Shown: positions 1 to 5,716 of the stretch, piece after piece
Position numbering within the stretch: the first letter of the stretch is position 1
How the letters are laid out: each line of letters begins with the position of its first letter
From: Clostridia bacterium
GTDB lineage: Bacteria > Bacillota > Clostridia > Oscillospirales > Acutalibacteraceae
Direction of reading: 5' to 3'
Length of the DNA: 5,716 nucleotides
Assembly (NCBI GenBank): GCA_024689165.1
Contig: JAILDS010000248.1
Location: forward strand, 1 to 5,716
Translations under genes and position numbers: made by a program
The notes under the pieces: generated by a model
Told to the model about the DNA's origin: nothing
Database searches by the model: none
What the model saw: the letters and a program-made list of their open reading frames with translations, nothing else

Positions 1-2207
1 CCATCATGGAGCTTTTGAAGGAGATCGCCAACGACAAGCTCATTATAATGGTCACCCACAACCCGGAGCTTGCACACCGTTACGCAAACAGGATAGTTTC
101 ATGCCTCGACGGGCAGATCATCGACGACACGAATCCGTACACGCCGACTCCGGAGGACAGGAAGAACGGAGAAGAAAAGCTCAGGGCCGACAGGGCAAAA
201 GGGAAAAAAGCCTCGATGAGCGCGGGGACCGCGTTCACCCTGAGTCTGAGGAACCTGTTCACCAAGCGCGGGCGCACGGTCATAGTGGCCTTTGCCGGCT
301 CGATAGGCATCATAGGCATAGCCCTGATACTGGCGCTGTCGAACGGAATAAACAATTATATTTCCAAGGTCGAGTCCGACGCCCTGCTGATCATGCCGGT
401 CAGCGTTGAAAAGGAGGCGACCAATACAGACTCGCTCATCGAAACGCTCATGGGCCTCAATCCGCTTTTAGGCGTGGACCACGACAAGGATGCGGTCTAC
501 GTCAATAAGTCGTTCTCGGTAATGGTGAACACCTTTATTGCCCAGTCCAGCTCCAACAACCTGCAGTCGTTCAAAAAATACATCGACGACAACGCCGACG
601 TCATGTACCCACTCTGCAACGACATACAGTTCAACTATTCGACGCCGCTGAACCTTTACCGCGTTGACGACGGGTCGAATACACAGGTCAGCCCGATCGA
701 CCTTATGTCGATGATGGGCGAAATGAACCAGGGGATGGACATATCGAACTATATTGACATCGACACCTATTCCAACCTCTGGAAACCCCTTATAGGCGAT
801 AACGATACCATGACGGAGCACTATGACGTTATCGCGGGGCGCATGCCCGAAAAGATGAACGAAGCGGTCGTGATCGTCGACGGCAACAACGAGATAAACG
901 AGATGATGGCTTACGCCCTCGGGCTCAGGGATCCGTCGCAGATGATGAACGACCTCATGGCCGCTCTGGGCTCGGGATCGGACGTCAAGGACGAATCCGC
1001 CGCCAGCTACAGCTATGAAGAGGTGCTCGGCTTCAGGTACAAGCTCCTGCTCAACTGCGACCTTATGATGCCTGATGAATCGACGGGGCTTTATTCCGAC
1101 CAGAGCGCCAACCCTCTGTACGTCAAAACAGTGCTTGATTCCGGGCTCGACGTCAGCATCGTCGGCGTTATCCGGCCGAAAAAAGACAACGTCCTTTCCA
1201 TCGGCACGGGGTATATCGGTTATCCCGGCGAGCTGATGACGTGGGCGCTGGAAACCGAGACGAACAGCGAGGTCGTCAAAAAACAGCTCGCAGACCCGAC
1301 GACCGACGTTATTTCGGGCGAAAAATTCTTTGACCTTACCGTCAACGACTTTGATCTGACGGATATCGACCTGACGGTGATCGACTTCAAATACCTTGAC
1401 GTCAAGCCGTTTCTTTCCATGCTCGAAAACATCGACCTGACTCAGATCGATCTGGCCGATCTGGCGGCTTTGTTCAACTTCGACTCCGTGACCGAGTTCC
1501 AGAAAAAGCTGATGGAGGGCTTTCTTGACGACGCGCAGGTGCTGGCGATGAAGCAGGCGTATATCGACACGATCCGTGCCGAGCGTTCGTTCGAACAGAC
1601 CTGCAAGACCATCGGCTACGCCGATCCGGACAGCCCGAGCTCGATCTTCATATACCCGAAGAACTTCGACGCGAAGGCGGAGCTCAATACGATGATCGAC
1701 TATTACAACGAAAGCGTGGAGGAGCAGGGACATCCCGAGCTGACGATAAACACGACCGACTATATCGGCATCATAATGAACCTTGTCACCCAGGTCGTCA
1801 ATATCGTGACCTACACGCTCGTGGTGTTCGTCGCGATCTCGCTTGTCGTTTCATCCATCATGATCGGCATCATCACATACGTTTCGGTCATCGAGCGCAC
1901 GAAAGAGATAGGCATACTCAGGGCCATCGGCGCGTCAAAGAGGGACGTTTCGAACGTGTTCAACGCCGAGACGGTCATCATCGGCCTTGCCTCGGGCTCG
2001 ATAGGCGTGCTCGTCACAGGTTTGCTGGAGATCCCCATCAACATCATTCTCCGCTACCTTACCGGCACGACGGTCGCCGCCGTGCTGCCCTTCAACCAGG
2101 CTGCGATACTTGTGGCGCTTTCCGTTTTCCTGACCTTCATCGCGGGTCTCGTGCCCGCCTCCATGGCGGCAAAGAAGGATCCCGTCGAGGCGCTGAGGAC
2201 CGACTGA
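1..2207 (+). CDS. ABC transporter, fused ATPase/FtsX-type permease (MacB-like), 5' truncated
   Basis: This is the C-terminal part of an ABC exporter with the ATPase domain fused ahead of an FtsX/MacB-type permease. The reading frame is open to base 1, so the true start lies outside the window; the Met at base 6 is internal. Counting from that Met, residues 1-45 are the end of the nucleotide-binding domain, with the switch histidine in IMVTHNPELA (H18). A charged linker follows (about 42-75). TM1 is about 91-112 and is followed by a roughly 485-residue extracellular domain. Three C-terminal helices lie near 600-626, 655-682 and 699-720. The coupling segment ERTKEIGILRAIGASKRD and the ending AAKKDPVEALR are hallmarks of the FtsX-like permease family. 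MacB-family proteins work as mechanotransmitting dimers that export peptides, lipoproteins or toxins or sense antimicrobials; the substrate here is unknown. The ectodomain is about twice that of E. coli MacB and contains a D-L-T-x-I repeat (residues 443-487). The gene ends at a strong hairpin terminator. Family assignment is firm, function is not. Confidence 0.93.
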   Translation, partial: IMELLKEIANDKLIIMVTHNPELAHRYANRIVSCLDGQIIDDTNPYTPTPEDRKNGEEKLRADRAKGKKASMSAGTAFTLSLRNLFTKRGRTVIVAFAGSIGIIGIALILALSNGINNYISKVESDALLIMPVSVEKEATNTDSLIETLMGLNPLLGVDHDKDAVYVNKSFSVMVNTFIAQSSSNNLQSFKKYIDDNADVMYPLCNDIQFNYSTPLNLYRVDDGSNTQVSPIDLMSMMGEMNQGMDISNYIDIDTYSNLWKPLIGDNDTMTEHYDVIAGRMPEKMNEAVVIVDGNNEINEMMAYALGLRDPSQMMNDLMAALGSGSDVKDESAASYSYEEVLGFRYKLLLNCDLMMPDESTGLYSDQSANPLYVKTVLDSGLDVSIVGVIRPKKDNVLSIGTGYIGYPGELMTWALETETNSEVVKKQLADPTTDVISGEKFFDLTVNDFDLTDIDLTVIDFKYLDVKPFLSMLENIDLTQIDLADLAALFNFDSVTEFQKKLMEGFLDDAQVLAMKQAYIDTIRAERSFEQTCKTIGYADPDSPSSIFIYPKNFDAKAELNTMIDYYNESVEEQGHPELTINTTDYIGIIMNLVTQVVNIVTYTLVVFVAISLVVSSIMIGIITYVSVIERTKEIGILRAIGASKRDVSNVFNAETVIIGLASGSIGVLVTGLLEIPINIILRYLTGTTVAAVLPFNQAAILVALSVFLTFIAGLVPASMAAKKDPVEALRTD

Positions 2208-2223
2208 CAAGACGAACGTTTAC

Positions 2224-2276
2224 GCAGAAAGGCGGACCGGCTGATGCCGGTCCGCCTTTCTGCATATGGTTTTTTT
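2224..2276 (+). terminator. Rho-independent terminator in the convergent gap
   Basis: A perfect 17-bp inverted repeat (GCAGAAAGGCGGACCGG at 2224-2240, its complement at 2247-2263) encloses a 6-base loop, CTGATG. Seven T residues at 2270-2276 follow after a 6-base gap. The hairpin starts 16 bases after the ABC transporter stop codon, so it should end that transcript. It also lies 18 bases beyond the stop of the opposing LRR gene. Read on the minus strand the GC core is followed by TTTCTGC, so it may also stop the leftward operon, but with a poorer U-tract. Confidence 0.88.
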
Positions 2277-2281
2277 CGGGC

Positions 2282-3553
2282 TCAGCTTTGGGCAGTATCT
2301 TCGCGCTGAGCGGAATAGACCTTCTCGACGGCCTTGATCAGAATGCCGTTGTTGTACTTCGGCGCCCATTCGTCGCCTGTCTCGACGGCCTTGAACTCAT
2401 CCTCGCTCCTCGCGCAGTTCACAGCGGTTATGCCGGAGATGCCGTCGTCGCCCCGGACGACGGTCTCGAAGAACGCGTGGTGCCCGATGTAAGAGAGGCT
2501 CGCGGGCAGGTAAAGATAGGTCAGCTGGCTGTCATAGGTGAAGGCGTCGGAGCCGAGCCTTTCAAGCGACTCCGGCAGCGAGGGGTAGACCGCGCAGCCT
2601 TCCCCCGGGACTACTGCGTCACCGCCCTTGAGCTCGCCGATATAGGAGTTTAACTCTGCTATCTGGCATTTGAAGAACCCCATCATGCCGATCTCCGTCA
2701 CCGCGTCGGGGATATAAATGGTCCTGACGTTGGAGTAGGCGAAGGCGAGGTCGCCGATCTTAACCACCGTCGAGGGCAGGGAATAGGTCCTGACCTCGTC
2801 GTTGTATTTCGCGAAATACGCCTCGTCGTATTTTTCAGTCGGTCCCCACAGCTCCTCCATGTATTCGCCCTTGTCGTCTACGAGGAGCGAGCGGATCTCC
2901 CCGTTTTCGTCGAGCTCGGCGTAGCCGTTCTTCAGCCGCAGGTATTTGTCGTGGTCGTTGGGGTAGAAAATGACTTCGGTGAGGTCCTTGTTGTAAAGCA
3001 CGCCGTCGACGTCGCAGAGGTATGGATTTTCGTCGTCGACGAAGACGTTGATTATCCACCAGCAGCTGTAGATGGCCTTCGGGTCGTAGCTCTTCACATC
3101 TTTTCCGAGCGTGATGGTCGAGATGACCTCGTCGCAGTTGAGCGCGTATTCGCCGATCGAGCTGACGGGGATCTCATGGTTCTTTTCGCCCGTTTTCGAG
3201 TCGACGTAGTAGTCGATGACAAGGTCCTTCACGTCGCCGGGGTTGGAGAAGCGCACCAGTTCGCAGGTGCCGTCGTCAAGCATCTTGAATGTATACTCGG
3301 TGTTGTGGACGATCCTTACGGAAAAGAACATGCTTATGCTTATCGCCACGACGAGTATCGCAACGACTATGAGCTTTTTGAGCCTCTGCCCTTTGTATGA
3401 AACGTTTATCGCCGGAGCCTGCAGGCCCTCTATCTGATAGGTCCATATCTCCGAATCCGGGATATCCAGCTCGTGCTCGGGCGCCTGGGCATCCATTTCC
3501 TTCGCTTCCTCGGCGAGGAAATCGTCGTTCTTCTTCTTTTCCTTTTTGCTCAT
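2282..3553 (-). CDS. Single-pass membrane protein with BspA-type leucine-rich-repeat ectodomain
   Basis: A 423-residue protein with a charged, Lys/Glu-rich cytoplasmic N-terminus (1-58), one membrane segment at about 60-79 (LIVVAILVVAISISMFFSV) and a C-terminal domain expected outside the cell (type II topology by the positive-inside rule). The ectodomain has BspA/LRR_5 features. Residues 129-198 run IPVSSIGEYALNCDEVIS through VDDENPYLCDVDGVLYNK to VIFYPND, a classic block of this family. Degenerate repeats follow at 248-286 (LPSTVVKIGDLAFAYSNVRT) and 325-363 (LPESLERLGSDAFTY). There is no lipobox, LPXTG motif or cell-wall-binding repeat. LRR_5 proteins often mediate adhesion or ligand binding in gut bacteria; the ligand here is unknown. 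The ATG overlaps the stop of the upstream transporter-like gene as ATGA, and a GAGG lies 10 bases ahead of it, so translation is probably coupled. The repeats are few and diverged compared with true BspA. Fold is likely, role inferred. Confidence 0.85.
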   Translation of the reverse strand: MSKKEKKKNDDFLAEEAKEMDAQAPEHELDIPDSEIWTYQIEGLQAPAINVSYKGQRLKKLIVVAILVVAISISMFFSVRIVHNTEYTFKMLDDGTCELVRFSNPGDVKDLVIDYYVDSKTGEKNHEIPVSSIGEYALNCDEVISTITLGKDVKSYDPKAIYSCWWIINVFVDDENPYLCDVDGVLYNKDLTEVIFYPNDHDKYLRLKNGYAELDENGEIRSLLVDDKGEYMEELWGPTEKYDEAYFAKYNDEVRTYSLPSTVVKIGDLAFAYSNVRTIYIPDAVTEIGMMGFFKCQIAELNSYIGELKGGDAVVPGEGCAVYPSLPESLERLGSDAFTYDSQLTYLYLPASLSYIGHHAFFETVVRGDDGISGITAVNCARSEDEFKAVETGDEWAPKYNNGILIKAVEKVYSAQREDTAQS

Positions 3554-5316
3554 TGCGCCGCCGCCTCGCTTTCCTCCCGGGCTTCCTGAGCCTCAAGCTC
3601 TTTGCGGGTGACCTCCTCGCGGCGCTGGAGCACCTCCATGACCTTTTTGTGCTTATTGTCGTCGAAGTCCCAGAATATGTACGGTATCGTCATGAGCAGG
3701 TATCCGGCTATATCGAACAGGATGGGTATGACGATGATCTTTATGCGCGACGAGTCTATGAACAGCACGTCGTAGTTGCTGTTGAAGCCGAACCGCAGCA
3801 GCAGGGCGGGGATTATCAGGCCCACCAGCGACGTTATGGGGCCGGTGAACCACCCGAACACGCCGGAGAAGGACTCGAGCCGCTCGCCGGACAGGTACAT
3901 CTGGTAGTCGTTGACGCGGATATCCATATCGTGCGCGACGGAGGTCGGCACGGTGTGGCACATCTCCATGAATATCAGTATGATGTACGTCACCGTGCCG
4001 CACAGGATCAGCCTGTCACCCAGGAAGATATAGCACAGAACGATGAGGCTGTAGCCGATGGCCCTTGACAGCTCGTAGAAGATCATTATCTGCCTGAACG
4101 AGAACCGTTTGTAGAACCACGGCGTCAGCAGGTCCGGCGGAGTGCCCGCAAAGGACAGCAGCGCGACCATCACCGAGAAGATCGCGCCCGACCACCTGAA
4201 GGTATACAGGTACAGCACCGTCGTGAAGACCAGCATGCCGTTGCCCAGAGAGTCCAGCAGCCCGATGACGGTCAGAGTCCATTTGTACCTGTTGCGCATG
4301 ACTCCGAAAAGGCCGTCCCAGAAGTTTATCTGAACCTTCTTCTGGAGCGGCGGCTGTGGGATCCTCTCTTTGACCCTCCCCGCGAATATCAGCGTCAGCG
4401 TCGCGCAGGCGAAGAACAGGAACGGGATGATGTACTTGAAGACGGCGATGTCCGCCCATTTGTCCTTGGTCATGCCGATGAAAACCGGCACGAGTATGGA
4501 TAGTATGCTCCACAGCAGGTGGGAGAACTTCAGCGGGTAGGAGCGTATCAGTATCCTCTCCCGGCCGTTCGGGGATATGTTCTGGGCGCACATCTCAAGG
4601 TTGTTGGCGAAGCCGTATGCGTTGTAGATCGCGAACAGCAGGTTGGCGACCCAGACGCGGGTGACGACGTCGCCCTCGAGCGTGGTGTAGAACGGGACCC
4701 AGCCCAGCATGAACACGGACAGGACCTTGGGCACGTAGTCGCAGTAGAGGCTGTATTTGTACCTGCCGAATTTAGGTATCAGCTTTTTGCGCCAGAAGAT
4801 GTTCCGCGCGCCGACGTAGCCGTTGTAGAAGATGTTCGTGCCGAGTATCTTTATCGCCGACGCCGCCGTGATGCCCTCGAGCCGGTTGAGATAGGCGACG
4901 AGTGAGTTCGTCGGGTCGAGGACCGCGGAAAAGTTGCCGAAGATCATGAAAAGACCGACCGCCGCCATCAGCCCGTAGATCAGGTACAGCGTCCGTTCTG
5001 TCTTTTTCGGCAGTAAGCCCAGATTGTCGCACACGAACCACCAGATGAGCGTCCAGATGTAGCTCAGAGGCATGTTGATTATCGCGATTATCGAATACGA
5101 CAGGTAGGGCAGACGGTAATGGTACATCATCAGGTAGCAGCCCGACGCGAAGTAGATGTACTCCAGCACCTTCGAAGCGGAATAGTTCGTGCCTACTCCC
5201 AGAAAAATGTCGAGATACTCATGATACGGAACGTACTTGCCCGGAGCGGGCGTTTTCCAGTGTTCCCGTGCCTCTCCGACAAAGCCTTTGACCTTTGCTG
5301 CAGCGTTGCTTGCCAT
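3550..5316 (-). CDS. MFS-superfamily transporter-like protein, GPH/MFS_2-related, divergent
   Basis: A 588-residue polytopic protein with roughly 12-14 hydrophobic segments between residues 50 and 547. Relationship to the glycoside-pentoside-hexuronide:cation symporters (MFS_2) is suggested by KFGRYKYSLY at 182-191 (compare GRYRP after helix 2), by NISPNGRERILIRSYPL at 246-262 (compare the T-x-x-x-ERxxLxSYR loop), by the central loop at 314-345, and by DIRVNDYQMYLSGERLES at 465-482 (compare DYGEYKTGxRxE). It probably sits in the cytoplasmic membrane as a carrier. The GRY motif falls near residue 184 rather than near 80, so the N-terminal half is longer than in typical GPH members. The stretch that usually carries the acidic cation-site residues reads NIFYNGYVGARN here. 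The C-terminal tail (551-588) is a highly charged, probably helical or coiled-coil cytoplasmic segment. The ATG is chosen because AAGGGG lies 5 bases ahead of it and a good promoter sits just upstream. First gene of a two-gene operon; substrate unknown. Confidence 0.85.
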   Translation of the reverse strand: MASNAAAKVKGFVGEAREHWKTPAPGKYVPYHEYLDIFLGVGTNYSASKVLEYIYFASGCYLMMYHYRLPYLSYSIIAIINMPLSYIWTLIWWFVCDNLGLLPKKTERTLYLIYGLMAAVGLFMIFGNFSAVLDPTNSLVAYLNRLEGITAASAIKILGTNIFYNGYVGARNIFWRKKLIPKFGRYKYSLYCDYVPKVLSVFMLGWVPFYTTLEGDVVTRVWVANLLFAIYNAYGFANNLEMCAQNISPNGRERILIRSYPLKFSHLLWSILSILVPVFIGMTKDKWADIAVFKYIIPFLFFACATLTLIFAGRVKERIPQPPLQKKVQINFWDGLFGVMRNRYKWTLTVIGLLDSLGNGMLVFTTVLYLYTFRWSGAIFSVMVALLSFAGTPPDLLTPWFYKRFSFRQIMIFYELSRAIGYSLIVLCYIFLGDRLILCGTVTYIILIFMEMCHTVPTSVAHDMDIRVNDYQMYLSGERLESFSGVFGWFTGPITSLVGLIIPALLLRFGFNSNYDVLFIDSSRIKIIVIPILFDIAGYLLMTIPYIFWDFDDNKHKKVMEVLQRREEVTRKELEAQEAREESEAAAQ

Positions 5317-5321
5317 ATGAA

Positions 5322-5327
5322 CCCCTT
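5322..5327 (-). promoter_or_regulatory. Ribosome binding site of the transporter-like gene
   Basis: AAGGGG on the minus strand is followed by TTCAT and then the ATG at 5316. The 5-base spacing and purine content support this start codon over later in-frame methionines. Confidence 0.7.
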
Positions 5328-5346
5328 GTTATCGATCTCGTGGACG

Positions 5347-5375
5347 ATTGTATAATAATTCGGCGCAAGCGTCAA
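5347..5375 (-). promoter_or_regulatory. Sigma-A-type promoter of the transporter/LRR operon
   Basis: On the minus strand, TTGACG (5375-5370) and TACAAT (5352-5347) are separated by exactly 17 bases; each box differs from consensus at one position. Transcription would start near 5340, giving a leader of only about 24 bases before the ATG at 5316. An AT-rich stretch lies just upstream of the -35 box. No classical riboswitch or attenuator fits in so short a leader, so control would have to act at the promoter. Confidence 0.75.
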
Positions 5376-5383
5376 GTTAAAGT

Positions 5384-5405
5384 TTGTTCACTCAGTCCCG
5401 CGCCG
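5384..5405 (+). repeat. Direct-repeat copy 1: TTGTTCA-N8-CGCGCCG
   Basis: TTGTTCA (5384-5390) and CGCGCCG (5399-5405) recur in the same order and strand at 5544-5550 and 5555-5561, with a gap of 8 bases here and 4 there. This copy sits just upstream of the -35 box of the leftward promoter. It could be a regulator site, but the differing gaps make that tentative. Confidence 0.4.
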
Positions 5406-5412
5406 TATTTTT

Positions 5413-5429
5413 GCACAGCAGCTCTGTGC
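5413..5429. repeat. Small inverted repeat in the divergent intergenic region
   Basis: GCACAG and CTGTGC form a perfect 6-bp stem around the loop CAGCT. It lies about 38 bases upstream of the leftward -35 box. No T-run follows on either strand (the T-run on the plus strand precedes it), so it is not a terminator; an operator-like role is possible but unproven. Confidence 0.4.
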
Positions 5430-5503
5430 CGCCGCTCAGCTCCCGTTGCCGGACGGAACGCGCGACAATTTCGTTTCCTGCCGTTTTTTACGTTCTGTGT
5501 GCA

Positions 5504-5513
5504 TTATGCATAA
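5504..5513. promoter_or_regulatory. 10-bp palindrome TTATGCATAA, possible operator
   Basis: TTATGCATAA is perfectly self-complementary and lies about 30 bases upstream of the rightward promoter. Its size and place would suit a small dimeric repressor or activator. Palindromes of this length do occur by chance in AT-rich DNA, so this is only a candidate. Confidence 0.3.
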
Positions 5514-5543
5514 ACAGCGCTACTATAAATTGTTTATTATTCC

Positions 5544-5574
5544 TTGTTCAAGTTCGCGCCGTTTGTGATACAAT
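5544..5574 (+). promoter_or_regulatory. Promoter of the rightward truncated gene
   Basis: The -10 region TGATACAAT (5566-5574) is an extended -10: TG, one base, then TACAAT with one mismatch to TATAAT. The -35 is weak: TTGTTC at 5544-5549 (19-base spacer) or TTCAAG at 5547-5552 (16-base spacer). An AT-rich tract at 5521-5542 could act as an UP element. The start would be near 5581, about 23 bases before the ATG at 5604. The interval 5544-5561 is also the second copy of the TTGTTCA/CGCGCCG repeat. Confidence 0.65.
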
Positions 5575-5591
5575 CAACTTAAGATAAATAC

Positions 5592-5598
5592 AGAGGTG
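5592..5598 (+). promoter_or_regulatory. Ribosome binding site of the rightward gene
   Basis: AGAGGTG followed by ATAAT and then ATG at 5604 is a near-ideal Firmicute Shine-Dalgarno with 5-base spacing. It is the main evidence that the short open frame reaching the window edge is a real gene. Confidence 0.8.
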
Positions 5599-5603
5599 AT
5601 AAT

Positions 5604-5716
5604 ATGTTGTTCGGAGACGGTTCCGCAGCCGCAAAGGCCGCTGCGGAAGCCGCGAAAGCGGCAGTCAGAAGCACAGCGAATTTCAACTGGACCTTCATTG
5701 CCCTGCTCGCGGTAGT
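5604..5716 (+). CDS. N-terminus of an unrecognised probable membrane protein, 3' truncated
   Basis: Only 37 codons and two bases are present. The protein begins MLFGDGSAAAKAAAEAAKAA, where residues 8-20 form an Ala-rich stretch with spaced Lys/Glu that is likely helical. VRSTANFNW follows, and then TFIALLAVV, the start of a hydrophobic segment that looks like a first transmembrane helix. There is no cleavable signal-peptide pattern with a positive N-terminus, so an N-terminal cytoplasmic helix leading into a membrane protein is more likely. The start is supported by the AGAGGTG ribosome binding site and an extended -10 promoter. It is divergent from the transporter/LRR operon. I do not recognise the family, and the visible part is too short to assign a function. 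Confidence 0.75.
   Translation, partial: MLFGDGSAAAKAAAEAAKAAVRSTANFNWTFIALLAV

Noticed and set aside
468..1733. Long minus-strand open frame of 421 codons inside the ABC transporter gene
   Set aside because: It is antisense to a strongly conserved coding frame, has Val/His/Arg/Asp-rich composition typical of a reverse-complement shadow in G/C-biased codons, and shows no domain, promoter or ribosome binding site.
1..2207. Naming the ABC transporter macB or a bacitracin-resistance gene
   Set aside because: The permease family is clear, but most of the ATPase domain is missing from the window and the ectodomain is atypical, so no specific gene name or substrate is justified.
2282..3553. LRR protein as a sortase-anchored or lipoprotein adhesin
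   Set aside because: No LPXTG motif, lipobox or cell-wall-binding repeat is present; the single N-terminal membrane segment after a 58-residue charged tail fits a type II membrane protein.
3397..4068. Plus-strand open frame of 223 codons across the LRR/transporter junction
   Set aside because: It is antisense to both real genes, with a Pro/Arg-rich start and a His/Gln/Glu/Asp-rich remainder and no recognisable motif; it is a shadow of the G/C-rich minus-strand genes.
5413..5429. Hairpin as a terminator
   Set aside because: The stem is only 6 bp and the adjacent T-run lies 5' of it on the plus strand and becomes an A-run on the minus strand, so it cannot act as an intrinsic terminator.
5295..5587. 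Two overlapping plus-strand open frames in the divergent intergenic region
   Set aside because: They have no convincing ribosome binding site, have Cys/Ser/Arg-rich composition unlike the neighbours, and run through the promoter elements of both flanking genes.

Overview
The window looks like a chromosomal segment from a moderately GC-rich anaerobic Firmicute, probably an uncultured gut member of the Clostridia (Oscillospirales/Christensenellales-like). This is inference. It rests on G/C-biased third codon positions combined with AT-rich, sigma-A-type promoters and GAGGTG/AAGGGG ribosome binding sites, on a fused ABC-ATPase/FtsX permease of a type common in Clostridia, and on a BspA-type leucine-rich-repeat protein. 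No rRNA, tRNA, CRISPR array, insertion sequence or phage gene was seen.

Layout. (1) Bases 1-2207, plus strand: the 3' part of a MacB/FtsX-type ABC transporter gene whose N-terminal ATPase domain is mostly outside the window. It keeps the ATPase H-loop, the whole permease and a very large extracellular domain. (2) 2208-2281: a short convergent gap filled by a 17-bp perfect hairpin terminator. (3) 3553-2282 and 5316-3550, minus strand: a two-gene operon. The promoter-proximal gene encodes a 588-residue polytopic membrane protein related to the MFS_2/GPH sugar-cation symporters. It overlaps by 4 bases (ATGA) a gene for a 423-residue single-pass membrane protein with a BspA-like LRR_5 ectodomain. 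(4) 5317-5603: a divergent intergenic region with one promoter firing left into the operon and one firing right. (5) 5604-5716, plus strand: the first 37 codons of a membrane-protein gene cut off by the window edge.

How the parts may work together. The transporter-like protein and the LRR protein are almost certainly co-transcribed and translationally coupled, so a shared role at the cell surface is likely, for example a membrane carrier with an extracellular recognition or adhesion partner. No substrate can be read from the sequence. The ABC transporter is convergent to this operon and need not be related. The two divergent promoters share sequence blocks (TTGTTCA, CGCGCCG/GCGCCG, ATACAATC), which hints at common control of the operon and the truncated rightward gene.

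The most interesting points are the coupled GPH-like/BspA-LRR pair, the apparent loss of the cation-binding acidic residues in the GPH-like protein, a five-residue D-L-T-x-I periodicity inside the ABC transporter ectodomain, and the matched divergent promoters.
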